Of a DNA stretch of 14,371 bases, positions 6,743 to 11,702 are shown in pieces. The stretch's first letter is position 1. Each line of letters opens with the position of its first letter. The notes under the pieces are model-generated. The model saw only the letters and a list, made by a program, of their open reading frames with translations, searched no databases and was not told where the DNA came from. A program made the position numbers and the translations under genes. The DNA comes from an uncultured Oscillospiraceae bacterium (GTDB taxonomy: Bacteria > Bacillota > Clostridia > Oscillospirales > Oscillospiraceae), in NCBI GenBank assembly GCA_900762005.1, contig CAAFEV010000212.1, positions 1 to 14,371 on the forward strand, written 5' to 3'.

Positions 6743-8368
6743 TTACTTTTTTTCGGTTTTCTTTTCTGCGTCCGCGCAGCTCGGCAGGACTGACAGAATT
6801 GCTTCGGCGCAGAGCATTCCGTCCACGGCAGCCGAGACAATACCGCCGGCATAGCCCGCACCCTCGCCGCAGGGGTAGACGCCGCGCACGGTGCTTTGCA
6901 GCTCTCGGTCGCGTAAAACGCGGACAGGAGAAGAGCTGCGGGTCTCCGGCGCGGTTAAGACCGCATCGTCGGCGGCAAAGCCCCTGAGCATCGTGTCAAA
7001 GGATGAAATTGCCTGTTCCATGGTGTCGGTCAGCTTTCGCGGCAGAACATCATGCAAATCACAGGGCGTGACACCCGGCAGATAGCTCGGCTGCACGGCG
7101 CCGAAGTGCGCGGTCGGACGGTGCGCCAAAAAGTCGCCGACCGTCTGCGCAGGGGCAAAATAATTTCCGCCGCCGATTTGAAACGCCCTGCGTTCGATTT
7201 CCTCTTGCCAGCACATCCCGGCAAAGACCTCGCGGGTCGGAAAATCCTCCGGCTTTACCGTGACAAGCAGGGCAGCGTTTGCGTTTTCGCCGTCTCTGGC
7301 GCAGTTGCTCATGCCGTTGGTCACAACGCCGCCTTGCTGCGACGCGGCGGCAATCACGCTGCCGCCGGGACACATACAAAACGTATACGCCGAGCTGCCG
7401 TCCGGAAGATGGACGGAGAGCTTGTAATCCGCCGGAGGAAGCAGCTCTCCGCGCGGTATACCATACTGAGAGATATCCACAAGAGACTGCTTGTGCTCAA
7501 TCCGCGCTCCCATCGAAAAGGGCTTTGCCTCCATCGGCAGGCCCGCTGCGTACAGGCTGCGAAGGGTGTCGCGTGCGCTGTGCCCGACGGCTAAAATCAG
7601 CTGCTCGCAGGCAAGGGTGAACGGCTGTCCGCTCTGCTCGCCGATTGCGGCGGATAAAACGCCACCGTCCGCCTGCAGCCCGGTCAGCTTCGCGCCGAAG
7701 CGCACCTCTCCGCCGAGGGAAATAATTCTTTTGCGCACATTCTGCACCACAGAGAACAGGACGTCCGTGCCGACGTGCGGCTTGGCATCGTATAAAATTT
7801 CCTCCTGCGCGCCGGCTTGGACAAGCTGCTCGAGCACCCAGCGGCTACGCGGGTTCTTCGTGCCGGTATTGAGCTTGCCGTCGGAAAACGTACCCGCGCC
7901 GCCCTCGCCGAACAGGACATTGCTCTCGGGATTGAGCGCACCGCCGCGCTGAAACGCTTCGACCTGCGCCCTGCGCTCCGGGGCAGGCTGCCCGCGCTCC
8001 AGAACAATCGGGTTAAGCCCCGCACGGGCAAGCACCAAGGCGGCAAACATTCCGGCAGGGCCGAAGCCGACCACCACGGGGCGTACAGGAGCGGCCTTCC
8101 GCTCAATCTGATAGCGGTAAGCTTCCTCGCGTGTGATCCGCCTGGAGCCGCGAAAACGGCGCAAAACCGCACCCTCGCCGCGTCTGAGCGTGACATCGAG
8201 GGTATAGACCCAGACAATCTGCGGCTTCTTCCGCGCATCGACAGAGCGGCGGAAAATCCGCAGGTCTGCAATCTCGCCGGACTGTACCTGTAACGCCTGC
8301 GCCGCGTGAAATAGCAATGCAGTTGCATCATGCGCCGCCGGCAGAATAATTTCCCGGATACGTATCAT
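6743..8368 (-). CDS. FAD-dependent oxidoreductase of the COG2509 type
   Basis: A 541-aa predicted flavoprotein of the uncharacterised FAD-dependent dehydrogenase group (COG2509). An N-terminal region of about 90 residues precedes the dinucleotide fold. The Rossmann glycine motif is GFGPAGMFAA (101-110), followed by IVLERG (121-126) and the family's NVLFGEGGAGTFSDGK (150-165). Further on are VGHSARDT, MGARIEHKQ and the C-terminal YPCGEGAGYAGGI, which would contact the FAD. The ATG at 8368 is chosen because it overlaps the preceding stop in an ATGA (8365-8368) with AGGA 7 bases upstream; an earlier in-frame ATG at 8416 lies inside the neighbouring gene. No signal peptide is seen, so it should be cytosolic. 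The substrate is unknown for this family as far as I know. Coupling to another flavoprotein gene hints at related redox roles, which is inference. Confidence 0.9.
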   Translation of the reverse strand: MIRIREIILPAAHDATALLFHAAQALQVQSGEIADLRIFRRSVDARKKPQIVWVYTLDVTLRRGEGAVLRRFRGSRRITREEAYRYQIERKAAPVRPVVVGFGPAGMFAALVLARAGLNPIVLERGQPAPERRAQVEAFQRGGALNPESNVLFGEGGAGTFSDGKLNTGTKNPRSRWVLEQLVQAGAQEEILYDAKPHVGTDVLFSVVQNVRKRIISLGGEVRFGAKLTGLQADGGVLSAAIGEQSGQPFTLACEQLILAVGHSARDTLRSLYAAGLPMEAKPFSMGARIEHKQSLVDISQYGIPRGELLPPADYKLSVHLPDGSSAYTFCMCPGGSVIAAASQQGGVVTNGMSNCARDGENANAALLVTVKPEDFPTREVFAGMCWQEEIERRAFQIGGGNYFAPAQTVGDFLAHRPTAHFGAVQPSYLPGVTPCDLHDVLPRKLTDTMEQAISSFDTMLRGFAADDAVLTAPETRSSSPVRVLRDRELQSTVRGVYPCGEGAGYAGGIVSAAVDGMLCAEAILSVLPSCADAEKKTEKK

Positions 8369-9561
8369 CGGTTCGTCCTGCACTTTCCGGCAAGCCGGCC
8401 GGACGACCATGCCCATTGCAGATTATAGCCGCCGCAGTCGCCGTCAATATCCAACACCTCTCCGGCGGCGTAAAGCCCGCCGCAGAGCTTGCTTTCTAAG
8501 GTTGTTTCGTCAAATTCCGCCGTCCGGATGCCGCCGGCGGTCACCTGCGCCTGCTCCAGCCCCATTGTGCCGCTGAGCGTCAGCGCAAGGTGCTTAGCGG
8601 TTGCGGTGAGGGCGGTAAGCTGCGCCTGCGTCAGCGTATTGCAGGGTTGCGTAAAGGAAATGTCACACTGCTTCAGCAGAACTCTGCCGAGACGGTTGTG
8701 CAGCATTCCGGTCAGAAGCTCCTGCGACGGCAGGGACGGCAGGGCATTGCAGCGGTCATTGAGCAGACGCAGAAGTGCCTGCTGCGTCAGTTGCGGCAGA
8801 AAGTCAAGCTCCAGTGTACCGCCGCAGATTGCCGCCTGCCGCGACAAGTCGAAAATTACGGGGCCGCTGACACCGTAATCGGTGAATTGCAGCTCGCCGG
8901 AATAACGGTTGTTTTCATACGCTATCGCCACCTGTACACGGATGCCTTTCAGGGCGCGGACAAGCTCTTCGCGCACGCAAAGCTGCACCAGGGCGGGATA
9001 AATCGGCGTGCGGGTATGCCCGAAGGCCTCGAGCAGACGATATCCGCTCTCCGTGCCGCCGAGCCTTCCGCCCGCTGCGCCGCCTGCACAGACGAGAACA
9101 CAGTCCGACTCCACGCGTTCTTCCGAAGTGCGCAGCCAGAAGCGTCCGGCTTCCTTTCCGAGCGCGGTCACCTCACAGGCAGTGACAAGCCGTACATTCC
9201 TCCGCTGCTCCAGCGTAAGGCGCAGCACGTCGAGAACGCTGTTTGCGCTGTCACTGAGCGGATACACTCTGCCGCTCGGCTCGGTGAGCGTCAAAAGTCC
9301 GAGGGAATGAAACAGGGCAAGCGTTTCCTCCACGGGAAATTGCCGCAGCGCAACGCTGCAGAAGTCCGGCTCCTGCCCGTGATAGGCGGCAGGCGTGAGC
9401 TTTTCATTGGTAAGATTGCACCTGCCGTTGCCTGTTGCCAGCAGCTTACGTCCCAGACGCGCCTGCCGCTCCAGCAGGATCACTGTATTATTCTTTTCCT
9501 CGGAGGCGGTCAGGGCTGCCATCATGCCCGATGCGCCGCCGCCGATGATAATAATTTTCAA
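8365..9561 (-). CDS. HI0933/BaiN-like NAD(P)/FAD-dependent flavoprotein
   Basis: A 398-aa cytosolic flavoprotein of the HI0933-like family (relatives are named YhiN, BaiN or 'aminoacetone oxidase family'). Diagnostic motifs: GGGASGMMAA (7-16), ERQARLGRKLLATGNGRCNL (31-50), CAGGAAGG (158-165), TDYGVSGPVIFDLSR (227-241) and the C-terminal GLYAAGEVLDIDGDCGGYN (362-380). The start is the TTG at 9561: AAAGGAGAG lies just upstream and the residues that follow (KIIIIGGG) begin the Rossmann fold where the family normally begins. An in-frame ATG at 9630 would add 23 unrelated residues and run through the opposing promoter. It is the first gene of the leftward block and overlaps the next by ATGA. The BaiN name comes from a bile-acid study and should not be taken as evidence for bile-acid chemistry here. 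Confidence 0.92.
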   Translation of the reverse strand: MKIIIIGGGASGMMAALTASEEKNNTVILLERQARLGRKLLATGNGRCNLTNEKLTPAAYHGQEPDFCSVALRQFPVEETLALFHSLGLLTLTEPSGRVYPLSDSANSVLDVLRLTLEQRRNVRLVTACEVTALGKEAGRFWLRTSEERVESDCVLVCAGGAAGGRLGGTESGYRLLEAFGHTRTPIYPALVQLCVREELVRALKGIRVQVAIAYENNRYSGELQFTDYGVSGPVIFDLSRQAAICGGTLELDFLPQLTQQALLRLLNDRCNALPSLPSQELLTGMLHNRLGRVLLKQCDISFTQPCNTLTQAQLTALTATAKHLALTLSGTMGLEQAQVTAGGIRTAEFDETTLESKLCGGLYAAGEVLDIDGDCGGYNLQWAWSSGRLAGKCRTNR

Positions 9562-9580
9562 GAAAACTCTCTCCTTTTTC

Positions 9581-9609
9581 TTGACAGAAGCAAGCTCTGC
9601 CTGTATGAT
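9581..9609 (+). promoter_or_regulatory. Strong promoter of the DUF896 gene
   Basis: A perfect -35 TTGACA (9581-9586), a 17-base spacer and TATGAT (9604-9609, 5 of 6). The expected transcription start is about 9615-9617, which leaves a leader of only 12-14 bases before the ATG at 9629. The -35 begins 5 bases beyond the ribosome site of the divergent flavoprotein gene. Confidence 0.8.
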
Positions 9610-9635
9610 ACGAACGGAGTTGAGGAACATGACAA
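9605..9635 (-). promoter_or_regulatory. Weak candidate promoter for the flavoprotein block
   Basis: Minus-strand TTGTCA (9630-9635) and TATCAT (9605-9610) each match 5 of 6 consensus positions, but the spacer is 19 bases, longer than usual. The -10 occupies nearly the same bases as the -10 of the plus-strand promoter (9604-9609). If both are real they would compete for RNA polymerase. Confidence 0.3.
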
Positions 9636-9838
9636 TCGAAGAAACCGTTCAGCGCATTAACGAGCTTGCGCGAAAAGCAAAAAGCGAAGGTCTGACTGAG
9701 GCGGAGACACAGGAACGCGCCGTGCTGCGTGAGCAGTATATCGCCGCCGTGCGGAAAAATCTGACCGCGCAGTTGGAGCAGACCTATATTGTTGAGCCGG
9801 ACGGCACAAAGCACAAGCTTGCCAAAAAAGAATTTTAA
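9629..9838 (+). CDS. DUF896 (YnzC-like) small cytosolic protein
   Basis: A 69-aa protein matching the DUF896 pattern: RINELARKAKSEGLTEAE near the N-terminus, then ERAVLREQYIAAVRKNL, then a short C-terminal segment with IVEPDGT. B. subtilis YnzC has the same layout and similar length, and forms a short helical hairpin; its biochemical role is not established to my knowledge. The ATG at 9629 follows GGAG (9616-9619) at 9 bases and sits directly downstream of a strong promoter. Longer in-frame extensions upstream would run antisense through the flavoprotein gene and are rejected. In B. subtilis ynzC belongs to an SOS operon with yneA; no such neighbours or convincing LexA site are seen here. Its stop overlaps that of the convergent DUF1294 gene. 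Confidence 0.88.
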   Translation: MTIEETVQRINELARKAKSEGLTEAETQERAVLREQYIAAVRKNLTAQLEQTYIVEPDGTKHKLAKKEF

Positions 9839-10098
9839 AATACAATTAAATACGCAATAATTCCATGGGCAACGACGAAAAGCGGCATACAAATCACAAA
9901 TGCCGCTTTTTTTGTTTTGTGATGAAAGGTCAGCATCCCGAGCAAGCCGCCCAGACAGCCGCCGAAGGCACCCGTCAAAAGCAGCACCCGCTCCGGAATA
10001 CGCCAGCGGTGCTTTTTTGCGCGGCGTTTATCAATCCCCATCAGAAGAAAGCCGAGTAAATTCATAATTGCCAGAAATCCCGCATAGTAGTATAGCAA
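9835..10098 (-). CDS. DUF1294 family small membrane protein
   Basis: An 87-aa integral membrane protein. The DUF1294 signature is clear: MGIDKRRAKKHRWRIPERVL (about 20-39), then a Gly-rich GAFGGCLGGLLGMLTFHHKT and KAAFVICMPL. Three hydrophobic segments are expected at about 5-20, 38-56 and 68-86. The start is the TTG at 10098 with AAAGGA 9 bases upstream; an internal ATG at about residue 12 would truncate the first helix and is less likely. It is convergent with the DUF896 gene, and the stop codons share the TTAA at 9835-9838. The function of DUF1294 is unknown. Its 5' end is close to, and divergent from, the lipoprotein gene at 10128. The family call is secure; topology is predicted by eye. 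Confidence 0.88.
   Translation of the reverse strand: MLYYYAGFLAIMNLLGFLLMGIDKRRAKKHRWRIPERVLLLTGAFGGCLGGLLGMLTFHHKTKKAAFVICMPLFVVAHGIIAYLIVF
9878..9913 (+). terminator. Rho-independent terminator of the DUF896 gene, embedded in the DUF1294 gene
   Basis: Perfect 11-base arms at 9878-9888 and 9900-9910 (AAAAGCGGCAT / ATGCCGCTTTT) with an 11-base loop run into seven T (9907-9913), then GTTTTG. It lies about 40 bases after the DUF896 stop and wholly inside the opposing DUF1294 coding region. In the other direction the stem is followed by CGTCG rather than a longer U-run, so it should terminate mainly plus-strand transcripts. Confidence 0.8.
10068..10096 (+). promoter_or_regulatory. Candidate promoter of the lipoprotein gene
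   Basis: TTGCCA (10068-10073, 5 of 6) and TATAGC (10091-10096, 4 of 6) with a 17-base spacer. The start would be near 10103 and the leader about 25 bases. It overlaps the 5' coding end of the divergent DUF1294 gene. Confidence 0.5.
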
Positions 10099-10127
10099 AT
10101 CACATTGTCCTTTCGGGAGGGATTTTT

Positions 10128-10634
10128 ATGAAAGCGTGGTCAGTTGTATTACTGCTGGGTTTAATTTTAACATTTTGCGCCTGCGCTGTCAAGGAACCGG
10201 TGCAGATGGAATGCGTGACGGATACCCTGCCCGCGGATTTGACGCCGACTTTTTATTTACAGGCGGAAATTCCGCAGGAGGCGGCATTGGTCACCTCTGC
10301 ACAAGACGGGCAGCTTGCCGTCTTTGAGCACGAGGATTATGAGGTGCTTGAGGAGGTTTTCTCGGCAGCCTCGCTTGATGAAGCCCTCGTGCATCTGACC
10401 GGACTGACACAAAAGCAGCTGCAGCCGTTGGTACTCAGCAGTTATCCGCAGCGGGAATACCGCTTTTCATGGGCGGCAGCCGGTGAGCTCGGCACGCTTT
10501 CATGCTCGGGGGTTCTGCTTTTCGACGGCACACATTATTATGCCTTGACGGTGCAATGCCCCACCGAAAAGGAAAAGGAATACCGCGAGACATTCTCCGC
10601 GCTGCTTTCGGGCGTTTCTCTGCGGGCGGTTTGA
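10128..10634 (+). CDS. Predicted lipoprotein of unknown function
   Basis: The 168-aa product starts at the ATG at 10128, 7 bases after GGGAGG (10115-10120). Residues 1-18 form a lipoprotein-type signal (MKAWSVVLLLGLILTFCAC): a short basic start, a hydrophobic core, then Cys17 and Cys19. Cys19 has Ala at -1 and is the better lipidation candidate, although the lipobox is not canonical. The mature part is acidic, has no recognised domain, and shows a helical middle (EDYEVLEEVFSAASLDEALVH) and a probable strand-rich end (GVLLFDGTHYYALTVQC). It would be tethered to the outer face of the membrane. The stop codon lies within the -35 box of the next gene's promoter. I recognise no family. The gene looks real from its RBS, signal sequence and placement. 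Confidence 0.75.
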   Translation: MKAWSVVLLLGLILTFCACAVKEPVQMECVTDTLPADLTPTFYLQAEIPQEAALVTSAQDGQLAVFEHEDYEVLEEVFSAASLDEALVHLTGLTQKQLQPLVLSSYPQREYRFSWAAAGELGTLSCSGVLLFDGTHYYALTVQCPTEKEKEYRETFSALLSGVSLRAV

Positions 10635-10659
10635 CATTTTTGCCAAAACGCGCTATAAT
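10631..10659 (+). promoter_or_regulatory. Consensus sigma-A promoter overlapping the lipoprotein stop codon
   Basis: TTGACA (10631-10636), a 17-base spacer and TATAAT (10654-10659): both hexamers are perfect. The TGA of the preceding gene (10632-10634) is part of the -35. The predicted start, about 10666, coincides with the GGGAGG ribosome site at 10666-10671, leaving a leader of about 14 bases. Confidence 0.9.
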
Positions 10660-10679
10660 GTGCGCGGGAGGCGTTTTTT

Positions 10680-11129
10680 ATGAAAAAATGGCTGATTGCC
10701 GCAATTCTCATCTTTCTTGTCGTGCTGATCGTGGTCGCTGTGGTGCTCTGCGTAAAATTCATGTCCATTTACAACGGCGTCAAGCCGACGGAGCCGCCGC
10801 AGCAGACACTGCAAACGCAATCCGTCCTCGCCTACGCGCAGGAGAAATGGCCGAAGTACACCTGCGGCTATGACGCCGCAAGCAATACCCTCACGCTGAC
10901 CGCCCCGACAACGCTGACCTACGAACAAGCCTGTTCCTTCGGCAGTAATGTCTATTGCGACGAGAACGCGCCGGAAACCTATCTCGACGAGGTCAGTATG
11001 ATTGCGCTCACCGCCGCAAGCGATTGCAGCTTGCCCTCGGTTACGGTGCTGCTCTGCTACGCATCCTCCGACGGACAGACGATTTTCTCCGTAAAAAGCG
11101 ACGGGACAATCCGGACCTGTTGGGACTGA
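10680..11129 (+). CDS. Membrane-anchored extracytoplasmic protein of unknown function
   Basis: A 149-aa protein starting at the ATG at 10680, 8 bases after GGGAGG. MKKW is followed by an uninterrupted hydrophobic helix at about 5-27 (IAAILIFLVVLIVVAVVLCV) with no cleavage site I can recognise, so it is probably a signal anchor with the rest outside. A Pro-rich linker (VKPTEPPQQT) leads to a domain of about 95 residues with Cys near 68, 85, 93, 115 and 126 and near the C-terminus, and a terminal strand pair (TIFSVKSDGTIRTCWD). Several Cys in an extracytoplasmic segment could allow disulphides, though that is unusual in anaerobes. I do not recognise a family. A consensus promoter upstream and a terminator downstream make it a stand-alone transcription unit. 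Confidence 0.75.
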   Translation: MKKWLIAAILIFLVVLIVVAVVLCVKFMSIYNGVKPTEPPQQTLQTQSVLAYAQEKWPKYTCGYDAASNTLTLTAPTTLTYEQACSFGSNVYCDENAPETYLDEVSMIALTAASDCSLPSVTVLLCYASSDGQTIFSVKSDGTIRTCWD

Positions 11130-11162
11130 TTGCGTTTTACGGGCAACAATTTTACATCTTAC

Positions 11163-11191
11163 AATCCGCAGCGCACTTGCTGCGGATTTTT
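11163..11191 (+). terminator. Rho-independent terminator after the membrane-anchored protein
   Basis: Perfect 10-base arms (AATCCGCAGC at 11163-11172, GCTGCGGATT at 11179-11188) with a 6-base loop, followed by TTTTT (11187-11191). It ends 3 bases before the -35 of the next promoter. Confidence 0.85.
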
Positions 11192-11193
11192 CC

Positions 11194-11222
11194 TTGCTTT
11201 TCAACGATTTTTGGGCTATGAT
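11194..11222 (+). promoter_or_regulatory. Promoter of the gtrA-phosphoesterase operon
   Basis: TTGCTT (11194-11199, 4 of 6) and TATGAT (11217-11222, 5 of 6) with a 17-base spacer, immediately after the upstream terminator. The predicted start is about 11229, with a leader of about 27 bases to the ATG at 11256. Confidence 0.65.
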
Positions 11223-11255
11223 AGCAAGAGTATTCCGAAAGAAAGAGGCGGTGCT

Positions 11256-11702
11256 ATGCTGAAAAAAATCCGAGCCCTGTTTGATGAGAAAATGTGGAAG
11301 TTCTTGTTTGTCGGCGTGCTTAACACGATTGTCGGCTGGGGTCTGCAGTTTTTAATGTACAATCTCATTGCCGGGATGAACGAGCTTGTTGCTTCCGCCG
11401 TCAGCTATGCCATTGCAAGCGTTATGAGCTACTTTCTCAATCGCTACTTTACCTTTCAGTATCAGGGAAAGGGCTTCGCCGTTGTTCTGCGCTTTGCGCT
11501 GAACATCCTTGTCTGCTGGGTGATTGCCTACGGACTTGCGACGCCGCTGATTCGTTCCCTGCTTTCCGGACAATCGGAAACTGTACAGGGCAACCTCACG
11601 CTGCTTGCCGGCTCGTGCATGTTTGTCGGCTTGAATTATCTCGGGCAACGCTTTTTTGCCTTTCGCGAGCAACCGAAAAAAAATACGGAGGAACCGCAAT
11701 GA
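11256..11702 (+). CDS. GtrA-family four-helix membrane protein
   Basis: A 148-aa protein with the GtrA layout: a short basic N-terminus, then FLFVGVLNTIVGWGLQFLM (first helix with the conserved VG-x2-NT), three more hydrophobic helices at about 42-64, 76-98 and 113-135, the family motif NRYFTF after helix 2, and YLGQRFFAFR near the end. GtrA-like proteins are thought to move or help use polyprenyl-phosphate-linked sugars in the decoration of surface polymers, partnering glycosyltransferases. No glycosyltransferase gene is visible here. The ATG at 11256 has AAAGAGG 7 bases upstream. The stop overlaps the phosphoesterase start in an ATGA (11699-11702), so the two are probably expressed together. 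Family call secure; the transported lipid is unknown. Confidence 0.9.
   Translation: MLKKIRALFDEKMWKFLFVGVLNTIVGWGLQFLMYNLIAGMNELVASAVSYAIASVMSYFLNRYFTFQYQGKGFAVVLRFALNILVCWVIAYGLATPLIRSLLSGQSETVQGNLTLLAGSCMFVGLNYLGQRFFAFREQPKKNTEEPQ

Noticed and set aside
9611..9625. Possible LexA/SOS box (CGAAC...GTT) before the DUF896 gene, tempting because B. subtilis ynzC is SOS-controlled
   Set aside because: The second half-site is at the wrong spacing (3 instead of 4) and reads GTTG rather than GTTC, so it does not match the Gram-positive CGAAC-N4-GTTCG pattern.
8590..9660. A 356-codon open frame on the plus strand, antisense to the BaiN-like gene
   Set aside because: Same reasoning: it mirrors a clear flavoprotein gene, its composition is not protein-like, and it would run through the divergent promoter and the start of the DUF896 gene in another frame.
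11615..11698. Upstream ATG at 11615 as the start of the phosphoesterase
   Set aside because: It would lie inside gtrA in another frame and place 28 polar residues before the signal peptide. The ATG at 11699 has GGAGG at 7 bases and the ATGA overlap.
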